Positions 23,230-32,555 of a stretch of 51,464 nt of DNA are shown in pieces. The notes beneath the pieces were generated by a model. It was not told the origin of the DNA, did not search any database, and saw only the letters and a program-made list of their open reading frames with translations. Position 1 is the first letter of the stretch. Each line of letters opens with the position of its first letter. Origin of the DNA: Levilactobacillus hammesii DSM 16381. GTDB taxonomy: Bacteria > Bacillota > Bacilli > Lactobacillales > Lactobacillaceae. The position numbers were made by a program, and so were the translations under genes. The stretch covers positions 1 to 51,464 of the forward strand of contig NZ_AZFS01000007.1 of assembly GCF_001434395.1 (NCBI RefSeq), in the 5' to 3' direction.

Positions 23230-24741
23230 ATGCATAATAAAAAAAAGCATGCACTGCTTGTTTTCATTAGTTTACTAGTACTTTCAATATCGATTGGAAT
23301 ATTTTCAACAAAAACAATTGATGGTTATGCTCAGGAAAAGGGCATACTTATAACTGGTAGCGCAGTTTTTAAAGAAGAGAATAGTGACAAGCCATCACAA
23401 CTAGTTCGTACATGGACCGTTCCTTTTGACAGAAATACCATTTCTGGAATCACTTACGATCGGTTTTTTCAAAGAGCAACTTTGGACTATTACGTTAAGC
23501 CATATACCTTTTATGATGAATTGAATATTCTTTTCCAATGTGGAAATAATGTAATTACGCTGGATCAGGCTATGGAAAAATACAAATCAATTTCTGCAAG
23601 AGAAAGTTATGAAGAAAGCCCCCAAGAGTTTGCCGATGACGTTAATTCGATTACTAACATTATCCCGCAAACGTCGGTTGACTACTCCAAAACTAAATTA
23701 GGTGCTAGTCAATCAGTTATTCCAATAGCTGATGGAGCTGATGGGACTACTATCGAACAATATAAGATACCTGATTTTGTCATCTATTTAGTTTCCAATG
23801 ATTATACAATGACTATCAAATATGTTAAGCCAGATGGTTCGTCAGCAAAAGATGATCGCGTTGTTTCAGGATATGTAGGTGAAGATCCCACAATAATTGA
23901 TAGTCCAGCCGTTCCTGGCTATGTACCTGATCAAAAGAGTGTCAAAGTCGACTTTGACAAAACTGGTGACTATAGTACGATTGTGCACTATACCAAGCAA
24001 AGTACGAATGCCGGTTCAACACCGGCAGCCGATCAAACTAGTTTAACGGCTAACAAAACAGCAGCGATTTCGGTTGGCCAATCGGTTGACGCTGCGACAT
24101 TCAATGCTAAAGCGACTGATCGTGATGGTAAAGACATCCCTGTGATGATCGATACTAGCAAAGTGAATTTTAAAGTTGCCGGGACCTATCCCGTTACACT
24201 CAGTGCGGAAAATGGCAAGTCAGTAACGGCAACGTTGATGGTTAAAGCCGCAACGGCGGATTCAGAATTTGTTGCGCAAAAGAAGTCAGCAATTCTTGCT
24301 GTAAAGCCAATTTATTTATACCAAAAGTCGACGTTAAATAAACAACAACGACTCACAAAATATGCGAAAGCACCGCATGGCGAGAGGCCAATGTTTGTCG
24401 TCTTAGGCTATGCACACTCGAAAAGCGGATTATTACGTTACCACGTGAAAGACGTTAACCATGAGAGTAAGATTGATGGGAAGACTGGCTATGTAACTGC
24501 TAATTCAGACTTTGTGACACCGGCTTATTATCAGAAGACACTCAGACATGTGAAGATTTTAAGCAAGTCGGGCGTGAATGCGTATCGGAAGGTTAACTTA
24601 ACGGGTGAGACTAAGCATCTAAAGAAGAATCAAACCGTAAAAGTCATTGGTTTAGAGCATCACAATTTAACCACCAGATTTAAGTTAAGTAATGGGAATT
24701 ACATTTCCGCCAATAAGAACCTAGTGGAGACAGTTAAATAA
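23230..24741 (+). CDS. Secreted surface protein with MucBP, Ig-like and DUF5776-type modules
   Basis: A 503-residue exported protein from the ATG at 23230 (GAGGTGGGG upstream); an in-frame GTG 15 bases earlier overlaps that site. Residues 1-36 are a signal peptide (KKK, hydrophobic core, DGYAQ). Residues 40-185 are unassigned. 192-256 is a MucBP mucin-binding-type module (TIKYVKPDGSSAKDDRVVSG). 270-340 resembles a bacterial Ig-like domain. 355-503 contains two DUF5776-like wall-associated repeats (TGYVTANSDFVTPAYY). There is no LPXTG anchor, so it may attach through the C-terminal repeats. It is clearly more A/T-rich than its neighbours, suggesting acquisition. Its role in adhesion is inferred from MucBP. 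Confidence 0.8.
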   Translation: MHNKKKHALLVFISLLVLSISIGIFSTKTIDGYAQEKGILITGSAVFKEENSDKPSQLVRTWTVPFDRNTISGITYDRFFQRATLDYYVKPYTFYDELNILFQCGNNVITLDQAMEKYKSISARESYEESPQEFADDVNSITNIIPQTSVDYSKTKLGASQSVIPIADGADGTTIEQYKIPDFVIYLVSNDYTMTIKYVKPDGSSAKDDRVVSGYVGEDPTIIDSPAVPGYVPDQKSVKVDFDKTGDYSTIVHYTKQSTNAGSTPAADQTSLTANKTAAISVGQSVDAATFNAKATDRDGKDIPVMIDTSKVNFKVAGTYPVTLSAENGKSVTATLMVKAATADSEFVAQKKSAILAVKPIYLYQKSTLNKQQRLTKYAKAPHGERPMFVVLGYAHSKSGLLRYHVKDVNHESKIDGKTGYVTANSDFVTPAYYQKTLRHVKILSKSGVNAYRKVNLTGETKHLKKNQTVKVIGLEHHNLTTRFKLSNGNYISANKNLVETVK

Positions 24742-24796
24742 CTGATTCATAAAATCCCGGAAGTTGTTGCTAAGATTTATAGATATTTTGTTTAAT

Positions 24797-24826
24797 AAGA
24801 CCGAATCAAAAGAGGAGGTCTTTTTA
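24797..24826 (+). terminator. Terminator after the MucBP gene
   Basis: AAGACC (24797-24802) pairs with GGTCTT (24817-24822) and TTTT follows. The stem is short. Confidence 0.5.
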
Positions 24827-25281
24827 TATGTTTCAATAATACAGTAGTTTGTATGATGACATGTCCAATACCGTATGATAGTCAAAGGGCTACAGTTGAA
24901 CATGTTATCATCGAACTTATTAGCTAATGGGTAACAAATTGAATTTAACAGTCATCAAAAGTTAACGGTAATCCCGGTCTTGTAAAACAAGCGGATTGCT
25001 ATAGTTTACGTCATAAAAAAGACGTTAATGTCTTCAATTCATTCTCCGTTGTGGGACAAGAAAAAAGTATGATGTGGTCAATTTCAAATTGATAGCGCAA
25101 AGCTAGCCTCAAGAGAAAGTTGACGACTATCAGCGTTTGCCTTAGCATTAGAAAACGGCCGATTATCACACGAAAATCTAAGCCAGCTGTTATTAAAATT
25201 ACAGGGGATTGTATTGTCTCTCATATAAACTAATAAAAGCGCCTTCAAATGGGCAGTTTAAAAGGTTTGGGGAGAAATATA
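24827..25281. other. A/T-rich intergenic region, possible degraded sequence
   Basis: No intact gene. One frame around 25127-25220 reads RLSAFALALENGRLSHEN-like coding sequence but is closed by stops on both sides and lacks a start, so it might be a remnant of a lost gene. Small inverted repeats such as CTTGT/ACAAG (around 24980) are present. The composition matches the preceding MucBP gene and not the permease that follows. Confidence 0.35.
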
Positions 25282-26772
25282 ATGGCTGAAAATAATAATA
25301 AAATCACGCTAATGGCGTTAGTCATGATGATTTTTACCACCGTGTTTGGTTTTGCAAATAGTACGGTGGCCTATTTCTTGATGGGATATTCATCGATTCT
25401 ATTTTACTTAGCGGCAGCGGTGCTATTCTTTATTCCGTTTGCCTTAATGATGGCCGAATATGGTGCCGCCATCAAATCCGATGAAGGGAGTGGGATGTAC
25501 CAGTGGATGGAAGTGAGTGTCAATTCACAGTTCGCGTTCATTGGGACCTTTATGTGGTTCGCGTCCTACATCATCTGGCTGGTCTCGACCTCGGCTAAGG
25601 TGTGGATTCCCTTCACCACGTTGTTCTTCGGGACGGATCAGACGCAGAAATTTGCGATTGCTGGGCTGAACGCCACGCAAGTCATTGGGATCTTATCCTG
25701 TTTATGGATGATCCTGGTCACGTACGTCTCCATCAAAGGGGTCAAAGGCATCGTCCGGGTCACCAGCCTGGGGGGAATTGCCGTGATGAGTCTAAATGCG
25801 ATCCTGCTGGTCGTCTCTGGGGTCGTGTTGGCCTTGCGTCACGGTCATATGGCCCAACCACTACAGCACTTCATGACCTCACCACATCCCAATTACCAAC
25901 AACCGATGGGGATTATGAGTTTTGCCGTATTTGCCATCTTTGCGTATGGTGGGCTGGAAGTCTTAGGGGGCATGGTTGATAAGACCAAGAACCCGGAAAA
26001 GACGTTCCCAAAGGCCATTGTCATCTCAGCGATTGTCATCACGCTGGGCTATGCGATTGGGATTCTCTGCTGGGGGATCAGCACCAACTGGAATGCCGTT
26101 CTGTCGGACCCCTCAACGAACATGGGGAATATCAGTTACGTCATGATGCGGAACCTGGGGGATGTCTTGGGTGAGTCGTTAGGCTTGAGTGCGGCGACGA
26201 GTACCACGATTGGGCTGTGGTTTGCGCGCTACACCGGGCTGGGCATGTTCCTGGCATACTCCGGGGCCTTCTTTACGTTGACCTACTCCCCCCTGAAGAC
26301 GTTGATCCTCGGGACGCCCAAGTCAATGTGGCCGAAGAAGTTTACGGTGCTTAACGAAAACGACATGCCAAGCTATGCCATGAAGTTACAATGTGCCGTC
26401 GTGATCGTGATTATTCTGTTGGCCTCGTTTGCTTCTACGGATGCCTCGGCCTTCTATAACATTTTGACGCTGATGGCCAACGTTTCCATGACGTTGCCTT
26501 ACCTGTTCTTGGTCTACGCCTTTCCTAAATTCAAGCATAACCACGACATTCAAAAGCCGTTTGAAGTTTACAAGTCACCGGCTTGGACGACCGTGATTAG
26601 TTGGGTCGTCTTCATTGTGGTGCTGGGGGCCAACACCTTCACGCTGATCCAACCTATCTTGGAAAATGATGATATTCAAAGTACCATTTGGATGCTGGTT
26701 GGGCCAATCCTGTTTGGCCTGCTCGGGGTGATCTGGTACCACGTGCGTCAGCGGAAAACGACGCAAGACTAA
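25282..26772 (+). CDS. YjeM-type amino acid permease, glutamate/GABA transporter family
   Basis: A 496-residue APC-superfamily transporter with about 12 hydrophobic spans. I start at the ATG at 25282 behind GGGGAGAAATATA. The first span has the APC helix-breaking pattern (FTTVFGFANSTVAYFLMG), helix 6 carries FAVFAIFAYGGLEVLGGMVD, and KNPEKTFPKAI follows, as in YjeM and GadC relatives. The tail is short and basic. YjeM substrates are unproven; no glutamate decarboxylase gene is nearby, so an acid-resistance role is not implied. Base composition returns to the normal level here. Confidence 0.85.
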   Translation: MAENNNKITLMALVMMIFTTVFGFANSTVAYFLMGYSSILFYLAAAVLFFIPFALMMAEYGAAIKSDEGSGMYQWMEVSVNSQFAFIGTFMWFASYIIWLVSTSAKVWIPFTTLFFGTDQTQKFAIAGLNATQVIGILSCLWMILVTYVSIKGVKGIVRVTSLGGIAVMSLNAILLVVSGVVLALRHGHMAQPLQHFMTSPHPNYQQPMGIMSFAVFAIFAYGGLEVLGGMVDKTKNPEKTFPKAIVISAIVITLGYAIGILCWGISTNWNAVLSDPSTNMGNISYVMMRNLGDVLGESLGLSAATSTTIGLWFARYTGLGMFLAYSGAFFTLTYSPLKTLILGTPKSMWPKKFTVLNENDMPSYAMKLQCAVVIVIILLASFASTDASAFYNILTLMANVSMTLPYLFLVYAFPKFKHNHDIQKPFEVYKSPAWTTVISWVVFIVVLGANTFTLIQPILENDDIQSTIWMLVGPILFGLLGVIWYHVRQRKTTQD

Positions 26773-26795
26773 CATTTCTGAATAAGTGAGAGAGA

Positions 26796-26828
26796 CCGTG
26801 TGATCCTTTGGGGATGCACGGCCTTTTT
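26796..26828 (+). terminator. Terminator after the permease gene
   Basis: CCGTG and GATCC-type arms (26796-26806) pair with GGATGCACGG (26812-26821), imperfectly, and a TTTTT run follows. Confidence 0.65.
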
Positions 26829-27001
26829 GATGTGGAGAAAGAATAGGGAAGGGTATGTTCAAATTTAGAAGCGATTCCTTGAAAAATTGATTCATAATCC
26901 GATAAAAGATAAAGGCGTGCTATTCTTTAAAGGTGGAATAAGAGAATCATCTAGGAAATTTAGGGCCAACACCGTTTGGGGGCGGAAAGGAGCGGTTACT
27001 G

Positions 27002-29125
27002 ATGAAATGGAGAACTTGGTTAGGACTATTTTTAGGACTGGGGACCGTCCTTCTTGGGGGAGGAACCATTCAGGCCGACACGGATTATGACAACGCGCTG
27101 AAGTCAGCGCCGCAGGGGATTTCCCTGGAGAATATCTTTACACCGGGGACGACCACGAATAACCAAGCAACGGTTGTCGAGACAGCGACTGCCGGCACCC
27201 AGGCTGCCAAGGTGAATAATGGCAAAAAGCAATTTGGGGCGTTGTGGTCGACCGCGGATAACGCTTTTGATTTAACTAAAAATGAAACGGCCTCGATGTG
27301 GCTGTACTTCGGAAATACGGGTAAAAAGGCGGCTGACGGTATGGCGTTAGTCTTTCAAAATGATGATCGGGGCCTCGCCGCCACGCCGACCTTTGGCAAG
27401 AATGTTTCGGGTGAGACGCTGGGAGTGTGGGGCGTGGATACCGATAAGAAGCAAGACAATGCGACCAAGCTCGCCGCAAGTGCCATTCAGAGGAGTTGGG
27501 CGCTGGAATTTGATACGCACTTGAATAACTCGACTAGCTATTCGAATGCGGGCGATGCGGATTCTTTTGACGGCAAGTTAGCGGGTCCCCACATTGCTTA
27601 CAATTACCCTGGGGAAGTCGGCACGTATCAGATGGTGAAAGCCTCACAGCTTTTCCCGCTACCAGCGTCAGGCTACTACGCGACGCAAACACATGAAGGC
27701 ACGATTACGGGGGACTATACGCTGTTAGCTAACGGTTCCTGGCACCATTTAACTTTAGATTGGAATGCAGACAAACAGCAGATGACGTATACCTTTGACG
27801 ATAAAGATCCCGCGACTGGCCAGGAGAAGACCGGTGTGAGCAAGACGGCCGATCTGGATCTGACCAAGATTGATCCGAATCACTCGGGACAGATTCGCTG
27901 GGGCTTTACCGGCGCAACCGGGGACAGCTATGAAAACAATTTGGTTGTGATGGAAAAGATTCCGGGCTTGGTTGATGCTAAAGCCAAGACAACGTTGACG
28001 GATTTAACAACGAATCAGGCCGTGGCCAATGGGGACGTTCTAAAGGGGACCCATAAGTTCCGTTTGGATTATCAACTGAACTATCGTGATGGTAAGCAAT
28101 CGTGGAAGGATGTTGCCGCGAACCTGAATTTACCAACATCGCTCGATTACGATAGTACGGCAACCATTCGCTATCAGAATGGGACGTCAGCAACGGTCAG
28201 TTTGGCGGATATGACGGCGGACAACCAACTGAGATTCACATTAGGTGAGGCGTTGGATGCCGATAACACTGCCGCGACGATTTCATTTACAGGAAAAGCA
28301 GACGACTTGAAGGGCGCAACGACGGTGCCCGCTAGTTCGAGTACCTTTTCGGCGGTCAATGGGGTCGTGACCACGGATACGCCGACATTTACGATTAATC
28401 CCACCTTGGAACTCAGCTTGTTCTCGTTGTCAGGCAGCAGCGTGCAAGTAGAGGCGGGAGAAGATGCAACCTTTAAGGGCCTCGTGGTGATTCCTGAAGG
28501 GGTCAATCTAAACAATACGGATATGACGGTTCATCCGACTCTGAATGGCGAGGCGCAACCCAAATTTGTCATGGCAGCGGGGGATGATAACAGTAGTGGC
28601 CGGTTCAATTATACGGTCAGTGCCGATCAACTAAAGGCTGGGGCCAATACTCTGAAGCTCAACGTTGAGGATCCGTATGGCAACATTTCCAACACCGTGA
28701 CGTATACGATCAATGTTCCGGGACAACTCATTTTCCAGGAGGTTTCGCCGCAAAGTACGTTTGAAGAGACGGTCTTAACGGGGCAGAGCCAAAAGGTCAA
28801 ACGGACGAAGGACTGGCAAGTTAAGATTCTTGATACCAGAGCGGCCGGTGCGCAGTGGTCCTTACAGGTGACGGGGACCGAGTTCAAGACCAAAGATGGT
28901 CGGCCCTTGGCTGGCAAGCTGTACTACCATGATAGTGACGAAAAAAGTCCCGTGACCACGACCCCAATGACGGTCATGAGCGGGGTGTCCAGTACACAAG
29001 ATGACGTGACGGATGTTGTTGGCGGTTGGGATGATGAAGCAGGACTGATCCTTGAAGTCGGTGGGGATGCCATTCAAGGACAGTACCAAGCAGAGATTAC
29101 CTGGACACTGAACAATGTTCCCTGA
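27002..29125 (+). CDS. Surface protein with legume-lectin-like domain and C-terminal WxL domain
   Basis: A 707-residue secreted protein, ATG after GGAAAGGAGCGG. The signal peptide is MKWRTWLGLFLGLGTVLLGGG with likely cleavage after IQA. Residues about 30-320 form an L-type lectin-like beta-sandwich (ADGMALVFQND, WALEFDTHLN, the final strand IRWGFTGATG). Then come Ig-like or DUF-type modules. The last 135 residues are a WxL domain: WSL at 619-621 and WTL at 701-703 close to the C-terminus. WxL domains bind peptidoglycan non-covalently. Usual WxL partners (DUF916 protein, small LPXTG protein) are not adjacent, so it is a solitary WxL protein. A sugar-binding role is inferred. Confidence 0.85.
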   Translation: MKWRTWLGLFLGLGTVLLGGGTIQADTDYDNALKSAPQGISLENIFTPGTTTNNQATVVETATAGTQAAKVNNGKKQFGALWSTADNAFDLTKNETASMWLYFGNTGKKAADGMALVFQNDDRGLAATPTFGKNVSGETLGVWGVDTDKKQDNATKLAASAIQRSWALEFDTHLNNSTSYSNAGDADSFDGKLAGPHIAYNYPGEVGTYQMVKASQLFPLPASGYYATQTHEGTITGDYTLLANGSWHHLTLDWNADKQQMTYTFDDKDPATGQEKTGVSKTADLDLTKIDPNHSGQIRWGFTGATGDSYENNLVVMEKIPGLVDAKAKTTLTDLTTNQAVANGDVLKGTHKFRLDYQLNYRDGKQSWKDVAANLNLPTSLDYDSTATIRYQNGTSATVSLADMTADNQLRFTLGEALDADNTAATISFTGKADDLKGATTVPASSSTFSAVNGVVTTDTPTFTINPTLELSLFSLSGSSVQVEAGEDATFKGLVVIPEGVNLNNTDMTVHPTLNGEAQPKFVMAAGDDNSSGRFNYTVSADQLKAGANTLKLNVEDPYGNISNTVTYTINVPGQLIFQEVSPQSTFEETVLTGQSQKVKRTKDWQVKILDTRAAGAQWSLQVTGTEFKTKDGRPLAGKLYYHDSDEKSPVTTTPMTVMSGVSSTQDDVTDVVGGWDDEAGLILEVGGDAIQGQYQAEITWTLNNVP

Positions 29126-29190
29126 CTAGGGCAATTTAAAAACGTGGTGACGGGTCGATGACCGGTGCCAGTACGAAAATAGAACGTGAC

Positions 29191-29224
29191 GAAGAAGGCC
29201 GGGGTTTCCCGGTCTTCTTTTGCG
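29191..29224 (+). terminator. Terminator after the lectin/WxL gene
   Basis: GAAGAAGGCCGGGG (29191-29204) pairs with CCCGGTCTTCTTT (29208-29220) and T residues follow. Confidence 0.85.
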
Positions 29225-29315
29225 TTGTTTTTTGACGCCGATTGTTTGTAGAGTAAATGAATTTTAAAACGGATAAGGTCTCACCGAAAAGGGATAACTC
29301 GCGCTTAGTGATCAT

Positions 29316-29357
29316 AAAAAGACCCATTGTTACGTTCAAATACGCACAATGGGTCTT
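29316..29357 (-). terminator. Terminator of the NADH oxidase gene
   Basis: AAGACCCATTGT (29319-29330) pairs with ACAATGGGTCTT (29346-29357). On the minus strand a T run follows. Confidence 0.85.
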
Positions 29358-29375
29358 CGGGGGAGTTCATTTCAG

Positions 29376-30734
29376 TTATTTAGCGGGCGTCAGCTTGGCA
29401 GCCTGCGCTTGCGCCGCTTGTGCCACAATGTTGAGGTAGTTAAATGGGCGGTCGAAGTTTGGCTGGAAGAGCATATCAACCATGGCGAGGTCATCAATCG
29501 TGTTTTCGTTTTGGATGCAAACGGAAAGGGTGTTGGCTGATTGTGACACGTCATACTTACTCATCAATGCGCCGCCTAGAATTCGACGCGTATTTGGATC
29601 GTAGACCAGAGACATCAGGACGGGTTCGGTCGTAGGCATGAATTCTGGCCGGTAATTATCTTTGACGATGACTTGTTCAGCAGGGAGACCCTGTTGCTGA
29701 GCTGCAGCTAAGGTTAACCCCGTGGACACAATGGTCCGACCATAGAGCGCTAGTCCAGATGACGATTGCGTTCCCATGTATTTAACCGTGGGCTTAACCA
29801 GGTTCTTGCCCACCAAAATACCTTGCCGAACTGCGTTTGTGGCGAGTGGAATGTAGGCGTTCTGGTGCGTGGGGTTGTAGTGGACGGCAGCACTGTCACC
29901 GGCCGCAAAGATGTCAGGATTGGAAGAACGCATGTAGTCATCGGTAATGATGGCACCGTTCTGGGCCATGTCGACCTTGCCTTTGAGGAGGTCCGTGTTG
30001 GGCCGGAAACCAATGCAAAGAATGGCAAGATCGGTATCGTAGCTGCCTTTATCGGTCTTGATGGTTAAACGACCATCAGCATTGGTATCGAAGCTTTCAA
30101 CCGTTTCACCTAGGGCCAATTGCACGTGGTTATCGCGGTAATCCTGTTCAATCACGTCGGTGAACTCACGATCAAAGTATTTGGGCATGACCCGTGACAT
30201 GGCATCAATCAGGGTGACGTCATGACCGGTTGTCGAGTAGGCTTCGGCTAACTCGGCACCGATGTAGCCGGCCCCGATCACCGTAATATGGTGAGCACTC
30301 TTGGCATCTTCGATTAAGGTCTGTGCGTGGGCCCAGTTCTTGCAGAGCTTGACCTTAGCGTTATCGATGCCCGGAATCTTGGGAACAATTGGCCATGAAC
30401 CAGAGGTCATCACGAGCTTGTCGTAAGGTGCAGTCGTTTGCTCATGGGTATTCAAATCTTCGACTGTAACCGTTTTCGATTCCGGATCAATATTGAGGAC
30501 ATTGTGGTTCATTTGAACATCTGCCCCTAATTCTGCGAGTTCCTTGGGACTCGAATAGAACAGCCCTTGTGGATCGGCGACTTTCCCCCCCAGATAGAGT
30601 GCAATCCCGCAGGACAGAAAGGAAATAACATCGTTACGTTCATAGACAGTGACCTCGGCATCGGGATATTCCGCTAAGATTTGTTTGATGGCAAAGGTAC
30701 CAGCATGCGTACAACCAACTACTGTGACTTTCAT
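29376..30734 (-). CDS. nox: NADH oxidase, H2O-forming, FAD-dependent
   Basis: A 452-residue flavoenzyme of the Nox/CoA-disulfide-reductase group that reduces O2 to water with NADH and so regenerates NAD+. The FAD-binding start is VTVVGCTHAG (residues 3-12, with H10), the redox-active cysteine is C42 in SFLSCGIALYLGG, the NADH fold carries VIGAGYIGAELAEAY, and IFAAGDSAAVHY is the second FAD motif. The dimerisation domain fills the C-terminus. The start has GGGAGG 10 bases upstream. The promoter region holds a Rex-like site and a palindrome over the -35, fitting control by redox state. Discrimination from CoA-disulfide reductase rests on overall resemblance. Confidence 0.9.
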   Translation of the reverse strand: MKVTVVGCTHAGTFAIKQILAEYPDAEVTVYERNDVISFLSCGIALYLGGKVADPQGLFYSSPKELAELGADVQMNHNVLNIDPESKTVTVEDLNTHEQTTAPYDKLVMTSGSWPIVPKIPGIDNAKVKLCKNWAHAQTLIEDAKSAHHITVIGAGYIGAELAEAYSTTGHDVTLIDAMSRVMPKYFDREFTDVIEQDYRDNHVQLALGETVESFDTNADGRLTIKTDKGSYDTDLAILCIGFRPNTDLLKGKVDMAQNGAIITDDYMRSSNPDIFAAGDSAAVHYNPTHQNAYIPLATNAVRQGILVGKNLVKPTVKYMGTQSSSGLALYGRTIVSTGLTLAAAQQQGLPAEQVIVKDNYRPEFMPTTEPVLMSLVYDPNTRRILGGALMSKYDVSQSANTLSVCIQNENTIDDLAMVDMLFQPNFDRPFNYLNIVAQAAQAQAAKLTPAK

Positions 30735-30765
30735 GAATGTAGCCTCCCAGACAAGTTTTAATTAA

Positions 30766-30783
30766 TTGATACAAATTTCACAA
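30766..30783 (-). promoter_or_regulatory. Rex-like operator in the nox leader
   Basis: The minus strand reads TTGTGAAATTTGTATCAA, matching 14 of 18 positions of the Rex site TTGTGAAATATTTCACAA; the first half is perfect. It sits between the -10 and the ribosome binding site of nox. Binding by the NADH-sensing repressor Rex is inferred. Confidence 0.5.
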
Positions 30784-30822
30784 ACCGCTTCAAAAAAATA
30801 TAGGTAATTTGGTTACAACTTT

Positions 30823-30850
30823 ATTTTAGACAATTTAATTCAAATGTCAA
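30823..30850 (-). promoter_or_regulatory. Promoter of nox
   Basis: On the minus strand TTGACA (30850-30845), 16 bases, then TAAAAT (30828-30823): a near-consensus promoter about 90 bases before the nox start. Confidence 0.75.
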
Positions 30851-30868
30851 CACTTTTGTGAAAGTGTT
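30849..30868. promoter_or_regulatory. Palindromic operator overlapping the nox -35
   Basis: AACACTTTTGTGAAAGTGTT is an 8+8 inverted repeat with a 4-base centre that touches the first T residues of the -35 hexamer. The position fits a repressor or activator site; the binding protein is unknown. Confidence 0.5.
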
Positions 30869-30991
30869 ACCATTCTCTGCCGACGAATTGACCGTCGCTA
30901 GCCTTCCTGAGGGGTTAGGCGTAAACTAGATGCTGTAGTCTTGGGGCTTTACGAGAAGCGTAAGGCGATTAATAAAGGAGTGGTAGTGTCT

Positions 30992-32425
30992 ATGAAAGCA
31001 GCAAAACATTTAACCGCTTGTACCACGGTACTGGTTGGAAAAAAGGCAACGGTCGATGGGTCGACAATGATCGCCAGAAATGACGATACGTTTTTGGCAC
31101 TGACGCCGCAGCGATTCTACGTGCATCCAGCGGAACATGATCAACCCAAGCGGACTTGGGTGTCTAATCAAAACGGATTTACAGCCCCAATTCCGAGTGA
31201 TGGTTACCGGTACTTGGCAACCCCTAACGTGGAAACGGATAAAACGGGTGAATACGCCGAGAGTGGTATTAATTCACAAAACGTGGCGATGAGTGCGACT
31301 GAAAGTGTCTATGGGAATCCCCAAGCCTTGGCTTTCGATCCCTTAGTGGCCAATGGGTTAGCGGAAGATTCCTTACAGACCATGGTCTTGCCTTACATCA
31401 ACTCCGCCCGCGATGGGGTTCGGTACTTAGGCAAAATGATTAAAGACTATGGCTCGCCAGAGGGCAACGGCGTGTTGTTCTCCGACAATGATGAAGTCTG
31501 GTACATGGAGATTGTAACGGGGCACCACTGGGTGGCACAACGGATTCCTGATGATGCCTACGCGGTTGCCGCGAACCAAGTGGCCATTCAGCAGGTGACG
31601 TTTGACGATCCCGATAACTTCATGTACTCCGAAGAAATTCAGGAATTCGTGAGCGCCAATCACTTGAACCCGGACCAAGATGGCTGGAACTTCCGTCACA
31701 TCTTTGGGACGAGTACCGAAAAGGATCGGCATTATAATACGCCACGAGTTTGGTTCGGCCAACGGTGTCTGAATCCGGAAATCAAGCAGGATCCACAATC
31801 GAGTGACTTGCCCTTTATTTGCCGGACCAGCCACAAGATTAGCGTGGAAGATGTTGAATACATTTTGAGTTCACACTACAACGAGACCAAGTACGATCCA
31901 CTGGGCCCCGGTGACGATGCCGATCGCCTAAAGTTCCGGCCAATCTCGATGAACCGGACACAGAACTCTCACGTCTTGCAGTTACGTAACGATGTGCCTA
32001 AGGAAAGTTCCGCTATCATGTGGCTGTGCTTCGGGGTACCGGCATTTAGTCCTTACGTGCCATTCTTTGCCAACGCTACGGATACGGATGCCTCATACAG
32101 CAGCACACCCGTCCACTTGGATGATGTGAGTGCTTACTGGATGTACCGGAAGTTATCCATGATTGTGGAGTCACACTACATCGACTTCATCGAACAGGAC
32201 ACGGATTACGTGACGGCGGCTAAGGAGAGCTTACGGACGCACGTTGCTCAGGCACTCGAGGGTGCTAAAGACTTGCAGGGTGATGACTTAACGGCCTTCC
32301 TGACGGCGCAAAATCATCAGGTGACGGCAGATATGCGGCAAGTGACGACGAAGTTCACCAATGACTTAATCGAAAAGGGCTTAACGCTGTCTCATCTGAC
32401 GTTTAACATGGACAAGAATCTTTAG
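30992..32425 (+). CDS. pepD: C69 family dipeptidase (PepD)
   Basis: A 477-residue cytosolic peptidase. I start at the ATG at 30992 behind AAAGGAG. The N-terminal cysteine region TACTTVLVGKKATVDGSTM is the C69 signature; C10 becomes the nucleophile, normally after removal of the residues before it. GINSQNVAMSATES and DGVRYLGKMIKDYGS are family blocks. These enzymes release amino acids from dipeptides during proteolytic growth; lactobacilli carry several paralogues, so the exact letter (pepDA, DB) cannot be given. Divergent from nox, with about 260 bases between the two starts. Confidence 0.92.
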   Translation: MKAAKHLTACTTVLVGKKATVDGSTMIARNDDTFLALTPQRFYVHPAEHDQPKRTWVSNQNGFTAPIPSDGYRYLATPNVETDKTGEYAESGINSQNVAMSATESVYGNPQALAFDPLVANGLAEDSLQTMVLPYINSARDGVRYLGKMIKDYGSPEGNGVLFSDNDEVWYMEIVTGHHWVAQRIPDDAYAVAANQVAIQQVTFDDPDNFMYSEEIQEFVSANHLNPDQDGWNFRHIFGTSTEKDRHYNTPRVWFGQRCLNPEIKQDPQSSDLPFICRTSHKISVEDVEYILSSHYNETKYDPLGPGDDADRLKFRPISMNRTQNSHVLQLRNDVPKESSAIMWLCFGVPAFSPYVPFFANATDTDASYSSTPVHLDDVSAYWMYRKLSMIVESHYIDFIEQDTDYVTAAKESLRTHVAQALEGAKDLQGDDLTAFLTAQNHQVTADMRQVTTKFTNDLIEKGLTLSHLTFNMDKNL

Positions 32426-32494
32426 GATTTAGCCCCTTACTTATACAAACGAAATTTTTAGCGAAACGGTCTCAATTTTTTGAGATAAAAAGTG

Positions 32495-32543
32495 AAATGA
32501 GCGTGTCACTTGCTGGTAAAAGGCAAGCGACACGCTCATTTTG
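32495..32543. terminator. Bidirectional terminator between convergent genes
   Basis: AAATGAGCGTGTCACTTGC (32495-32513) pairs with GCAAGCGACACGCTCATTT (32523-32541), one mismatch. A small CTCAA/TTGAG hairpin precedes it. Confidence 0.88.
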
Positions 32544-32555
32544 GGTCGTGGCGAT

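Noticed and set aside
22830-23267. 145-codon minus-strand frame covering two hairpins and the start of the MucBP gene
   Set aside because: It would read through two terminator-like hairpins, has no start site context, and is low in plausible domain content.
25127-25220. Coding-like stretch (RLSAFALALENGRLSHEN) upstream of the YjeM gene
   Set aside because: Bounded by stops with no start codon, and too short to assign; noted only as a possible remnant.
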